A stretch of 64,000 nucleotides of DNA, from the NCBI RefSeq assembly GCF_003443995.1, contig NZ_QWEY01000012.1, positions 1-64,000 on the forward strand. The letters run 5' to 3'. The position numbers and the translations under genes are program-made. Below are positions 46,119 through 55,278 of this stretch, piece by piece (the first letter of the stretch is position 1; each line of letters starts with the position of its first letter). The stretch comes from Pseudotabrizicola alkalilacus. Lineage in GTDB: Bacteria > Pseudomonadota > Alphaproteobacteria > Rhodobacterales > Rhodobacteraceae. The notes under the pieces are model-generated. The model was not told the DNA's origin, ran no database searches, and was given only the letters and a program-made list of their open reading frames with translations.

Positions 46119-47135
46119 TCAGCTTTTTTGCAATTGCCGTTGAATTAGTGCGTCGGGCTGTTCCACAACAGAAATCCCGTAGTCGCGCAGCGTATCAGTG
46201 CGCCATGTCAATGGCCCTTGCTGGGGGTTGGTCTGGAACAGCTGAAGTGTCCAACTGCCCGCGATGGCAGGCGCGCTGAGGTCGAGGATCTGGCCGCCCG
46301 CCGATGCTTCACTAATGGGGACCACCTCCAGATGTGGCAGCACAGTTGACTCACATTCCCATATTGCCAGAATGTCATCGCCAGCTTGCAGTTTGCCGGT
46401 TTCGATGGAAACAGTGAACTGTCGTCCAGCAGAAACACTATCCGGTATGTTTTTGGGCAAAAAGACTGGTCGATGAGAGACAGGCAAATCCTCTGGCATG
46501 GAAACCGCGTTTCGGATCTCGTTTGCCAGCGCAACAATGGTTTTGGGAAGGAAATAGGTGCCGTGCGTGCCGGGCAATATCCGACAGTCGGCGTGAGTGA
46601 AAAGCCGGTTCCAGGCTGGCCATGGATCAAAGTTTCTCAGAAAGGGATTGTAATCCTTGCTTTCGGCACCAAACAGCAAGGTCGCCCGTAAAGGCAACGG
46701 CGGAAGTTCCATCCATTCCATCGCAATGAATCCACGAACATCCATGGCGTCAAGGATCAGGTTGCGCGCCATTTCAGCGGCGATTGGCGCACCTTGGCAA
46801 TTCCCGCCCAAGCTGCATGGCCTGTTGCCGAGATAGGACGCGATTGCGATGGAATAAGACGTTGCAAGGAGACGGCTGTGTCGGGTTGTAAGTGTGTCTC
46901 GACGAACAACACCATTCAGGGACCGCATGCCGACCAGGGGCTGATCAGGGCCCAGGGCCTCGGCCAATGCCGGAAACTCATTGGCACTGTTAAAGACCCA
47001 CAAGAGGGGCGGCTTGCTGCCGCCTTCATTCATGATGGAGATGTGATTGAAGGCTCCGATCTTTCGTCCCGGCCATGGTGCCACGAAATTGGCAATGACT
47101 TTCAGCCAGTGTTCACAACTTTGGGCGTCAGGCAT
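46119..47135 (-). CDS. Alpha/beta-hydrolase thioesterase with cysteine nucleophile and C-terminal beta domain
   Basis: 338 aa. Thioesterase-type fold to about 205: nucleophile elbow LGGNCQGAPIAAEMA places Cys113 where Ser is usual (G-x-C-x-G), with His191 in LPGTHGTYF. From about 210 a beta-rich domain follows (AGRQFTVSIETGKLQAGDD, PAIAGSWTLQLFQTN), absent from simple type II thioesterases. Probably releases or transfers the acyl chain from the carrier protein; Cys-type enzymes in this fold often favour transacylation over hydrolysis. Last gene of the operon; overlaps the carbamoyltransferase gene by eight bases. Confidence 0.75.
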   Translation of the reverse strand: MPDAQSCEHWLKVIANFVAPWPGRKIGAFNHISIMNEGGSKPPLLWVFNSANEFPALAEALGPDQPLVGMRSLNGVVRRDTLTTRHSRLLATSYSIAIASYLGNRPCSLGGNCQGAPIAAEMARNLILDAMDVRGFIAMEWMELPPLPLRATLLFGAESKDYNPFLRNFDPWPAWNRLFTHADCRILPGTHGTYFLPKTIVALANEIRNAVSMPEDLPVSHRPVFLPKNIPDSVSAGRQFTVSIETGKLQAGDDILAIWECESTVLPHLEVVPISEASAGGQILDLSAPAIAGSWTLQLFQTNPQQGPLTWRTDTLRDYGISVVEQPDALIQRQLQKS

Positions 47136-48813
47136 CGCGTTTCTCGATCAGATGATCATCTATCAAGACGGAATCGAGCCCGGAAGTCGCAAAAACGGCA
47201 AGGGCATCTTCTACCGAGTGAACGATTGGCTTTCCCATCACATTGAAACTGGTGTTCAGGATAATGGGCACGCCCGTCATGCTGCCAAAGGCTTTTGTCA
47301 GGTCATGCAGCCATGGCGCGCTTGTTTGAGACACGGTTTGCAAACGTCCGGTTCCATCCTCATGAACGACGGCAGGAACGCGCGCCCTGGCCGCCACGCG
47401 CCACGGCAACGTCACCGACATATAGGGAGAAGGTTGCGGACGTTCGAACCATTCCGAGACCTTGTCGTCGGCGATCACTGGTGCAAAAGGCCGATAGGGC
47501 TCGCGTCCTTTGACATCGCGATTGATCCGGTCTTTCATATCCTGGCCTCGCGGGTCAGCAAGGATGGATCGGTTGCCCAAAGCGCGCGGACCAAACTCGG
47601 CCCGCCCACGCATTACGCCTATGATCTTGCCCGCCGCCAATTGCCTGGCGATCTGCCCCGCGCTGTCACCCGAAATATCGCGGACACGGCCCAATCCGCG
47701 CAGATGAGACAAGCGCGCCACTGCTTTTGGTGCCGGGGAACTGCCCAGATAGGCTGAACCATCCGATACCGGGATACGCAGTTCGCCTGTGGATTGCATC
47801 CAGCTTAGGACGGCCGCACCAATAGCGTTGCCATCGTCTGCAGGTGCGGGTGGAACAAAGACACGATCAAAGCCGGTGCGCCCGACAATGGTTCCGTTAT
47901 AAGATGAGTTCAACGCGCACCCGCCGCTGAGGATCAGGGTTCCGCCCGCCCCCTCAAAGCAGGATGTCAGGATTTGGTCGGTCAGATCTGCGAACACAGC
48001 CTGGCCACTGGCGGCCAGATCAGCTGCCTGCAAGACGGGCGCACCCTCGGCACGGGCAAACCGGCGCAGCGTTTCATGCGCTGTCGTAAGCACACTTTCG
48101 TCGGCAAATCGCAAACGTCCGTTTTCGACACGCAGGACGGAGGCCAGGGTCTGCTGCAGCTCAGCCTTGGGGTGACCAAAAGCTGCGAGGCCCATGACCT
48201 TCCATTCTTCTCCCAAACGCCAGTCAAATCCGCACAAGGTGGTCAACCAGGCATAAAACGTTCCAAGACTGCCTGGCCCCCAAGACCGCCACCGGCGCTT
48301 GATCCTTCGGTCGCGCAGATCAAACAGCGATACCGCCCCTACCTCACCTTCGCCGTCTATCACCAGACAAGCGGCATCGCTGGCGGGTGCGAACACAGTG
48401 GCCGATACGGCGTGACACAAATGATGATCAAAGCGGCGTATGTCAGGCATCACGGAGGCAAGGCCCAGCCGCAAAAGCGTTGCACCAGCCCCGGACTGGG
48501 CCGCTGATTGCAGTTCCCGCAGCCACAGTCCGTCAGAGCTCGGGAGCAGCACGTTGGATAGCTGCAAGGGTACATCGGCCTTGACGTGCTTCCAGCTCGT
48601 TGCAACCTGTAAACTGTCCTTTTCAGGATCAAAGCCGATGGCCGCCAGGGCCGACTCCAGATGCGTTACATGATCAGGCGCAATACCCCAGGCGCGCTTG
48701 TCCTGAACAAACCGCTCTGTCGACTCGGCAAAAACAACGCGGCCCGTTTCATCTACTATGGCGAGAGCCGGGTCATGGCCCGAAGTTGAAAGGCCAAGGT
48801 GGTACTGTCCCAT
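47128..48813 (-). CDS. O-carbamoyltransferase (TobZ/NodU family)
   Basis: 561 aa, usual length. N-terminal Kae1-like domain with LGLSTSGHDPALAIVDE and the metal-site HHLCHA (His130 and His134), GEVGAVSLFD, and LSGGCALNSSYNGTI; C-terminal YrdC-like domain with GKIIGVMRGRAEFGPRALGN and RPFAPVI. The family transfers carbamoyl from carbamoyl phosphate, through a carbamoyl-AMP, to a hydroxyl group. In this operon the acceptor may be a hydroxyl made by the P450 protein. Start overlaps the carrier-protein stop (TGATG). Confidence 0.92.
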   Translation of the reverse strand: MGQYHLGLSTSGHDPALAIVDETGRVVFAESTERFVQDKRAWGIAPDHVTHLESALAAIGFDPEKDSLQVATSWKHVKADVPLQLSNVLLPSSDGLWLRELQSAAQSGAGATLLRLGLASVMPDIRRFDHHLCHAVSATVFAPASDAACLVIDGEGEVGAVSLFDLRDRRIKRRWRSWGPGSLGTFYAWLTTLCGFDWRLGEEWKVMGLAAFGHPKAELQQTLASVLRVENGRLRFADESVLTTAHETLRRFARAEGAPVLQAADLAASGQAVFADLTDQILTSCFEGAGGTLILSGGCALNSSYNGTIVGRTGFDRVFVPPAPADDGNAIGAAVLSWMQSTGELRIPVSDGSAYLGSSPAPKAVARLSHLRGLGRVRDISGDSAGQIARQLAAGKIIGVMRGRAEFGPRALGNRSILADPRGQDMKDRINRDVKGREPYRPFAPVIADDKVSEWFERPQPSPYMSVTLPWRVAARARVPAVVHEDGTGRLQTVSQTSAPWLHDLTKAFGSMTGVPIILNTSFNVMGKPIVHSVEDALAVFATSGLDSVLIDDHLIEKRDA

Positions 48814-49079
48814 CAGGCTTTCAGACGCTCTGAAATCTCCCGCACGAACGAACCCAGCGTGTCATGTGCAAAAATGTCTGCAGGATCAATTTCCACTTGA
48901 AATTTATCCTCAATTTCACCGCTCAGCAAAACAGCCTCGATGGATTGCAGGCCAAGATCCGTCAGCACGGATTCTGCCGTGATCTCCATATCGGCCGCCT
49001 TTGTCCGGATCTTGATTTGTTCAATCGCGAACGCAAGAACCTGTTCTTCAATCGACTGTGACATTCTTCTTTCTTTCAT
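48813..49079 (-). CDS. Acyl carrier protein
   Basis: 88 aa from ATG 49079, or 83 from ATG 49064. The phosphopantetheine attachment Ser lies in DLGLQSIEAVLL, and the helical pattern EIEDKFQVEIDPADIFAHDT fits the carrier-protein fold. ATG 49079 overlaps the P450 stop by four bases (ATGA), which matches the coupling at the previous junction; the second ATG has a weak GAAAG site. It presumably carries the substrate for the P450 domains, methylase and carbamoyltransferase. Confidence 0.9.
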   Translation of the reverse strand: MKERRMSQSIEEQVLAFAIEQIKIRTKAADMEITAESVLTDLGLQSIEAVLLSGEIEDKFQVEIDPADIFAHDTLGSFVREISERLKA

Positions 49080-51229
49080 GAGGCGAGCGCGCAGGGCAGG
49101 GCCGAGAGTGCAACGGTTTGTGACATCGGAAAGTAGCGCTGGCCTTGGTTTTCAAGGGATACGTCGGGAAAGCGTGCAAAAAACGCCGGAACCGCGCGGC
49201 GGATTACAAACCGGGACAATGCTGCCCCTACACAACGATGGATGCCCTGTCCAAATGACAGGTGCAAGGCACCGGGGCTGCGATCATGGTGGATTGCCTG
49301 AAGGGTCAGGCGCGCCGTATCGCCAGCCTTCATCGCCATTCCGGCCAGTTCCAGATCATCACGGGCCATGCGGTAGATATACTTTGGGCTTGCGCACAGG
49401 ACGATCAATTCCTCAAGCCGGGTGGCAATCCAGCCGGGTGTTTCGATTCCGGCACGCTCTTCGACCGGACCCGACAGAATCAGATGCAGTATATTTGCAA
49501 GGGTGTGTGACAGATTAAAGCTGGCCCCGTACAGCACCAGGATAACCGCTTTAAGATCATCGGACGAAAATCCTTCGGGCGGTTGTGCCAAGAGATTGCT
49601 CAGAAGCGAGCCCTCTGCGGTTTCCGGCACTGTCAGGAGTGCTATGGCATCGGCAAATGTCTCCTGAACGGCCAAAAGGTCTCGCATTGACAGCCACGGC
49701 TCCAGAACGGCCTGAAGCTGTGGCGCCAAAATCTCAAACTGCTCCTGATCTCGCGGGACAACCCCAAGGAGCGGCGCAATCACGGTGCGACGCAACACAT
49801 CGGTAAAGCCGGTTACCAAGTCGGGCTTGGGCATACGCTTCAGGTCGTCCAGCGCGCCCTCGATGGCACGGTCTGTCAGATCTGCCCAGTCTTGCAACCG
49901 TGCGCCACCTAGGTGGCCACCAATCGCTGAGCGCAAGGCGTCATGACGCGGACCATCCATGAAAAACAAGGCATTCTGCGCGATGCTCACGGCTACTGTC
50001 AGGTCGTGCCCACTTTTTTGGGACAAAGCTGAGAGGTATTTGGTCATCGACGGCGGTGAGAATCTGTCATTGTCACGCACGATCTCATGGGCAAGTAATT
50101 GATTGCGGATGTCGCACAGGCGTGCGTTTGCCCGGTACGATCCTTGGATCGTTTCGCAAGGCAACGCCGTCGGGGCCTGCATCATGTGTGTCTGGACAAA
50201 GCTGCATCGTTCTTTGCTCAACACAATGTTCGGGTAACGTCGTGCCAGCGCCGGAATCGCTTGGGCAAAGACCATTTCACTTAGAAACGAGCCGGGGCAT
50301 TTATGTGCTCCGCTGCCAAAGCTCATATGCCGGACGCCTGATTTGGTATCACTGCGCAGGCAGTTATTGGTTTTGACGACGTCAACGACCGCCGCCTGTC
50401 CCTGTTGAAACGTGCAGCCGGCGACTTCGGTCGCTTCGGTCGCCACGCGCACAAGGGTGCGTGTCGATTGATAAAGGCTGAGCAGGCGCGGCAACTCACG
50501 TTCGGCCCAACCAGGGCGCGCCGCATCGTGCCAGGCGTAGTGCGGCCCTGTGAGCAAACCATAAAGCGCAAAAGCAACAGACTGCGTGGCCGAGTTCGAT
50601 CCCACCAGAATTCCCAGAACCAGATATCGCGCGTCAATCCCGGCAGGCAAATCGGACTTCCGACGATAAAGGTATTCGAACAGCGTTTCTGGGCGGTCGG
50701 GGGCCTGATGCTCTGTGGGGGGCGGAAAGGCGCTGATCAACAGTCCCACCGCGTGGTCAAGTTTGCGCAGGGTGGGCACCGAAAGATAGGGTTCTGTCAG
50801 TCGCTGAACCGTCTCTATAGCACGGAAATGCGTCTCGCTTTCGTCGATCTTCAGGCCAAATATCTGCGGCATGGCCCGCAAGAACAACGGAATCGTGAAA
50901 TTGGCGACCAGATCAGGTTTTGGTGCAGCGGCAAGCTGTTCAAGGGCATGGTCAACCCCGGCGGCGATCGTGCCTGTCCATTCCTTGAGCCCTTCTTTGC
51001 TGAAAAAAGGCGCAATGACGCGCCGTGCCTTCAGGTGATCATCGCCGGTCATCGCAACCAGCGTATTCGCTGACAGTCGGCTAAGATTCTCCAGCTTTAT
51101 ATTGCTGCTTTGGGTCAGTGCTGCAAGATATTGGTCGATCCTCGGCAGGTCCAGCTCTCGCAATACCGCCGCGGCCTCTGACGGGGTGCTGAAAAAAGAC
51201 TGCGGATCTGCCCAGATGTTGCCGTTCAT
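49076..51229 (-). CDS. Tandem cytochrome P450: two P450 domains in one protein
   Basis: 717 aa holding two P450 units of about 360 each. Unit 1: HLKAR (65-69), ELPR (245-248, ExxR), haem motif FGSGAHKCPG with Cys311. Unit 2: HDALR (429-433), haem motif FGQGIHRCVG with Cys666, but the ExxR position reads ELIV (607-610). In neither unit does the I-helix keep the acid-alcohol pair that activates oxygen: GSNSATQS (210-217) and GASFNLSHT (568-576). So oxygen activation must be unusual or one unit may only bind. The start overlaps the ligase gene stop (ATGA). Bacterial P450s are normally single-domain, 390-420 aa. Confidence 0.88.
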   Translation of the reverse strand: MNGNIWADPQSFFSTPSEAAAVLRELDLPRIDQYLAALTQSSNIKLENLSRLSANTLVAMTGDDHLKARRVIAPFFSKEGLKEWTGTIAAGVDHALEQLAAAPKPDLVANFTIPLFLRAMPQIFGLKIDESETHFRAIETVQRLTEPYLSVPTLRKLDHAVGLLISAFPPPTEHQAPDRPETLFEYLYRRKSDLPAGIDARYLVLGILVGSNSATQSVAFALYGLLTGPHYAWHDAARPGWAERELPRLLSLYQSTRTLVRVATEATEVAGCTFQQGQAAVVDVVKTNNCLRSDTKSGVRHMSFGSGAHKCPGSFLSEMVFAQAIPALARRYPNIVLSKERCSFVQTHMMQAPTALPCETIQGSYRANARLCDIRNQLLAHEIVRDNDRFSPPSMTKYLSALSQKSGHDLTVAVSIAQNALFFMDGPRHDALRSAIGGHLGGARLQDWADLTDRAIEGALDDLKRMPKPDLVTGFTDVLRRTVIAPLLGVVPRDQEQFEILAPQLQAVLEPWLSMRDLLAVQETFADAIALLTVPETAEGSLLSNLLAQPPEGFSSDDLKAVILVLYGASFNLSHTLANILHLILSGPVEERAGIETPGWIATRLEELIVLCASPKYIYRMARDDLELAGMAMKAGDTARLTLQAIHHDRSPGALHLSFGQGIHRCVGAALSRFVIRRAVPAFFARFPDVSLENQGQRYFPMSQTVALSALPCALAS

Positions 51230-52926
51230 TGCAGTTCTTTCCGTCTGAAAAGATCGTTGGGGTTGGAGGCATAAGAGGTGGCCAACACCTGACGGCGTAT
51301 CTTTCCGCTGCTTGTCCGGGGCAGGGTGCCCCGCGCAAGAATGCGGATATCGTCAAGCACTATGCTGTAGGTGCCAGCGACCGCGCGACGAATGGCCGAG
51401 ACAAGCTGATCAGGGGAACGCTGAGGCGTCATGCCTTGCCGCACCTCGATAAACAGCGCTGCATGGCCATTTATCGCATCCGGCGGCACAAAAACGGCGG
51501 CAGCCATCGGATTCAGTGCAGCATCTTCTTTTGCGGCAAGCCACTCTATTTCGGCGGCGGCGACATTCTGACCGTTGACGATGACAGTGTCTTTTAAGCG
51601 TCCGCTGATCACAAGAAACCGGCTTTCGATTCTCCCCAGGTCTCCCGTTCGCAGCCATGATCCGCCATCCGCCGTCTGGACAAAGGTTTGAGCGGAGTCC
51701 TCTGGTTGCCCAAGGTATGCGGTACCTGCGGACGCCCCGTGCAACCACAACTCTCCAGTCGCCCCGTCGGGCAGCGCATCACCAGTCTGTGGATCGGAAA
51801 TCCGGATATTCGCGCGCGTTTCCGCAGACAAAAGGCATGGCGCAACGGTGGTGTCGGAAAGCGTGGCTTCGGCCGCCGCAATGCCCGGCTCTCCGGCGAT
51901 GAACAGCGTGTATTCCGCCATACCATAGCAGGCAAACGCAGCCTTTGGATCAAGCCCTTGCCTTGCGAACCGTTCACTAAAGCGTCCCAATAGATCTGAC
52001 GGAATCGGCTCTGCCCCACAAAACGCGCGCCGCCAGCTCGACAGATCCAGGGCATCGCAGGCGCTTTCCGGAACACGGGTCAAACATTCCTGAAATGCGA
52101 AGGCAGGCCCGCCACTGAATGTTGCGCGGTAAGTTGAAATTGCCTGCAGCCACGACAACGGGCTGCGGATCATCTCAAAAGGGCTCATCTGCAAGGATTG
52201 CCCCCCGCTGAGAAGGGTGTAGAGGATTCCCCCCATCAGCCCCATGTCGTGATAATGGGGCAGCCAGTTGACGGTGACCGTTTCGGCGTTGACGCCCCAC
52301 AGCCGCTGCACCAGCGCGCAATTCGCCCGGAGTTGCTGGGCGGTGATCGGAACGGCCTTTGGAAAACGGGTGGACCCCGATGTGTGCTGAATGATCGGAG
52401 CAACCACCCTAGGTGTGAATACGGACGAGGTCAGCGTCACATTGGGGCCGTCTACCAGATAGACCGGGCACAACTGTTTGCCCTCTTCATCACAAAGCTG
52501 GGCCATGATGGCTGCCTGATGGGCACTGGTGCATAAAACTGCAGTCGCACCACATGTTTGCGCAATATGGCGCATCCGGCCCGGTGGGTCGGTCGGTCGC
52601 GGCGGTGCGATCGGCACCAGACAGCCTTCACCGATAAGCGAAGCAAGCAGGGGGAACAAAAACGCCTCGCCAAACGGGAGTGCCGCGATCAGCACATGCG
52701 GCCCATCTCCAAGGCAAGACGCCCAATCTTTCAAGCAACGCTCTGCGCCTTCGAGCAGCTGGCTGCCCGTGTAATGGGTCGCGCGGTCGCCCCGCCCCAG
52801 CACAGAGATCTGGCGCGTCCCGGCGCGCGCCTCCAGAACGTCCAGAACATCCTCCCGCAGACTGGAGCGCTTTTCAAGCCTGCTCTCCCATCCCTTGAGA
52901 TGGCTGTTCCGAGTATCGCTTTCCAT
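51226..52926 (-). CDS. Fatty acyl-AMP ligase (FAAL-like)
   Basis: 566 aa from ATG 52926; a TTG six codons earlier is possible but overlaps the radical SAM gene. ANL-fold adenylating enzyme: HTSGSTRFPKAVPIT (about 181-195, with Arg in place of the usual Gly), NWLPHYHDMGLMGGIL, CYGMAEYTLFIAGE, RTGDLGRIESRFLVISGRLK and the C-terminal Lys in RTSSGKIRRQ. The NWLPHYHDMGL and YGMAE wording is that of FAALs, which pass the acyl adenylate to a carrier protein rather than to CoA. The neighbouring ACP is the natural acceptor. Confidence 0.85.
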   Translation of the reverse strand: MESDTRNSHLKGWESRLEKRSSLREDVLDVLEARAGTRQISVLGRGDRATHYTGSQLLEGAERCLKDWASCLGDGPHVLIAALPFGEAFLFPLLASLIGEGCLVPIAPPRPTDPPGRMRHIAQTCGATAVLCTSAHQAAIMAQLCDEEGKQLCPVYLVDGPNVTLTSSVFTPRVVAPIIQHTSGSTRFPKAVPITAQQLRANCALVQRLWGVNAETVTVNWLPHYHDMGLMGGILYTLLSGGQSLQMSPFEMIRSPLSWLQAISTYRATFSGGPAFAFQECLTRVPESACDALDLSSWRRAFCGAEPIPSDLLGRFSERFARQGLDPKAAFACYGMAEYTLFIAGEPGIAAAEATLSDTTVAPCLLSAETRANIRISDPQTGDALPDGATGELWLHGASAGTAYLGQPEDSAQTFVQTADGGSWLRTGDLGRIESRFLVISGRLKDTVIVNGQNVAAAEIEWLAAKEDAALNPMAAAVFVPPDAINGHAALFIEVRQGMTPQRSPDQLVSAIRRAVAGTYSIVLDDIRILARGTLPRTSSGKIRRQVLATSYASNPNDLFRRKELQ

Positions 52927-52927
52927 G

Positions 52928-54457
52928 TCAGGACACGCGTTCAATCTGTGAAGATCTGAGCATGGAGGACCGTTTGATGGCGAAATAGGTATTTAGATAC
53001 TTGACCAGAATCGGCGAAAGATCCCATGCGATTTCAGGGCGCGCGCGTGTCAATTCGTTCACGGCATCAATCACGCGTCTGGCACTCGGGTCTTTCGCCC
53101 CGGACCGCATGAGCTTGAGCATGACACCCGACCCGGCAATTTTTGCCTTCGAATGACGGCGCAAGTGTTCGGGCGCAGGTTTCAGAAGTGAAGCGACATG
53201 CTCAAACCGCTTTATCACATTGTCCGGCTCAAAAAGCGCGTCCACAAGCCAGATTGCGCCTTCAGCCAATTGTTTGCGGGTCATGTTCTTTGGTATGATA
53301 TTTGTCCAGCAATCCGTGCCAGCAAAACTTACCTCATTGCTGTCCTCAACAAGGCGCCCCTCTGCCTTCATTGTCGCGTATAGCGGTGTGGCGACAGGTG
53401 CAACCAGAACAGTAACCCTGATCGTTACAACCGGAAGCGCCATACCAAATTCAAACTGGCGCTCAAAGCAGTTAAGCGTGTCACTGTCAAAACCGATCAT
53501 CATTCCAGAGGAAACCACGATGCCTGATTTCACAACAGCCTGGGTTTGCTTGACAAGATCCTGCTTCAGATTCTGGCGTTTTTTGGATTCTTGAAGAGCT
53601 TCGTCGCTATTGGTTTCAATGCCAATAAAAATATCGCGTACGCCTGCTTGGTTGCACAGATCCATGACACCTTGGTCACGGGCAATATCTATGGATGCCT
53701 GAGTTGAGAATTGGACAGGTTCGCGATTATTGCGGCCATTCCATGTTTCCAATACTTCCAGCAATTCACGAGTTCTTTTGCGGTATACCGTAAAGTTGTC
53801 GTCCGACAGGCTGATATTCCGATAGCCGTGATCATACAGCAACTGGCATTCTTCAATGACCCTTTCAGGCGGCTTGTGCCGCTGGGTACGCCCCAGATAC
53901 TGGATGACATCACAAAAATGGCATTCAAACGGGCAACCGCGGCTGGTTTGAATTACCCCAGAGACGACTCGCTCATTCCGATAAAGATCCCAGCGTGGCA
54001 ACGGGGACAGGGCCATATCGGCCTTGCCGCCCACATATCGTGGTTTAAGCGTTCCAGTCCGCAGGTCGCGCATGAATTCTTCTGCTGTGGTTTCGAATTC
54101 CCCGATAACCAGACAATCGGCTTCGCCTTCAAAAACCTCTGGCGCCAATGAAACATGCGCACCTCCCATCACGACTGTTCGTCCCAGTGCTTTGAACGCC
54201 TGTGCGATTTCTATGCCGCGCCTTGCCTGTGAAACATTCATGCTGATGCAAACGACCTGGGCAGGATTGGCAAAATCCACGTCTTCGATCAATTCATCAC
54301 ACAGTGTTAAATTTACATCCGCATCAAAGAACGCTGCAACCGTTACAATTCCTGCGGCGGCCATGAGCGTGAACCGGTCATCCAGATTGAGGGACGCGTC
54401 GGAAATAAGGGTGTCGCGCCCGAATTCAGGGACCGGAGCAATAAGATAAACGTCCAT
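52928..54457 (-). CDS. B12-binding-type radical SAM enzyme
   Basis: 509 aa. N-terminal B12-binding-like Rossmann domain (about 1-150; VVMGGAHVSLAPEVFEGEAD). The radical SAM cluster has Cys175, 179 and 182 in TSRGCPFECHFCDVIQYLGR. The C-terminal part (about 370-480) is DUF4070-like. Layout and wording (YRKRTRELLEVL, FDSDTLNCFERQFEFGM) match class B methylases and hopanoid-type enzymes, which act on unactivated carbons. Likely role: C-methylation or rearrangement of the acyl chain. First gene of the six-gene operon. Confidence 0.88.
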   Translation of the reverse strand: MDVYLIAPVPEFGRDTLISDASLNLDDRFTLMAAAGIVTVAAFFDADVNLTLCDELIEDVDFANPAQVVCISMNVSQARRGIEIAQAFKALGRTVVMGGAHVSLAPEVFEGEADCLVIGEFETTAEEFMRDLRTGTLKPRYVGGKADMALSPLPRWDLYRNERVVSGVIQTSRGCPFECHFCDVIQYLGRTQRHKPPERVIEECQLLYDHGYRNISLSDDNFTVYRKRTRELLEVLETWNGRNNREPVQFSTQASIDIARDQGVMDLCNQAGVRDIFIGIETNSDEALQESKKRQNLKQDLVKQTQAVVKSGIVVSSGMMIGFDSDTLNCFERQFEFGMALPVVTIRVTVLVAPVATPLYATMKAEGRLVEDSNEVSFAGTDCWTNIIPKNMTRKQLAEGAIWLVDALFEPDNVIKRFEHVASLLKPAPEHLRRHSKAKIAGSGVMLKLMRSGAKDPSARRVIDAVNELTRARPEIAWDLSPILVKYLNTYFAIKRSSMLRSSQIERVS

Positions 54458-55278
54458 TGTGGCAAAGCCTTATTTCTGCAGTCCACCTTCTACAAGGTGG
54501 CATGTCGCCCTCTCGGGCGTTGTTTCTAATTGGCGCTTATTGATGGGCTTGTGGGCAGATTTCCGTGTGTTCTTCAAGCAATGGTGCCTCAAATGATAAG
54601 CTCTGCGCCGCAGAAACAGGACAGGCAAAGATCTTGCTGTGCCACCGGCTACAGTCACCAGATTTTAGGTCTCACATCTCCGCGATACAGTGCACACACG
54701 CTATTTCCCCACCCTCAAGAACAACGGAGTTCACTTCAACACAAGACTTTGAGATTGTATTCGGAACGGTAGACGCAATCAACCCCTGCGCCATGGCACG
54801 TACAGAGTACAGTCAGTTCAGCGGCAAGTTTCACATGGTCTCCGGTAACGAACGCGACATACGCCAGATCAGCGCTCAAAACTGTCAAGGCAAGCGCGAT
54901 GACGCCTGTGTGCACCAACATGACGGCAAGGTGGTGCAGATACAGGTTCGGAGACAATCGGGCTGGCCGCGCTGAATGACGTCTGGCATGTTTCGAAGAC
55001 GGCGGGCTGGAGTGCCCGCTGAGTCTGTCTGTGGGGGCACATGCCGTTTGATTTGGAGACGCACCGGTTGGGCTCGCGATCTGCACCGTCAGGCGTAGCC
55101 GTGGGATTGGATGGCAATGCGTTTGTGTCCCCATCGCGCAGCAAGGCGGCAGCTCTGGCAGGGCGTCTTACCTGCCGTGTTGTGCAAGAGGCCGGTCGGA
55201 GCCCTATGGGTTTGAGGCGGACATCAGGGCAGGATCGGTCACGCCGGATTGTCAGTGCCCGCACTCTGCCTGAGACCC
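54458..55278. other. 820-base gap upstream of the biosynthetic operon
   Basis: No gene I can support. Open frames on both strands have no family resemblance; a minus-strand one contains a short hydrophobic run but no good start. It must hold the promoter of the biosynthetic operon, but I see no clear -35/-10 pair. Two small hairpins lie in the leader (separate entry). Confidence 0.4.
54483..54519 (-). promoter_or_regulatory. Two adjacent leader hairpins before the biosynthetic operon
   Basis: CCACCTT, CTAC, AAGGTGG (54483-54500) and CGCCC, TCTC, GGGCG (54506-54519), 26-62 bases before the radical SAM ATG. Neither is followed by a T-run on the minus strand. They could form a structured mRNA leader affecting translation; no known riboswitch is recognisable. 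Confidence 0.35.

Noticed and set aside
54736-55134. Minus-strand open frame with a hydrophobic run (LAVMLVHTGVIALALTVL)
   Set aside because: No ribosome site, no family match, and a Ser/Arg/Pro-rich first half; I do not support it as a gene.
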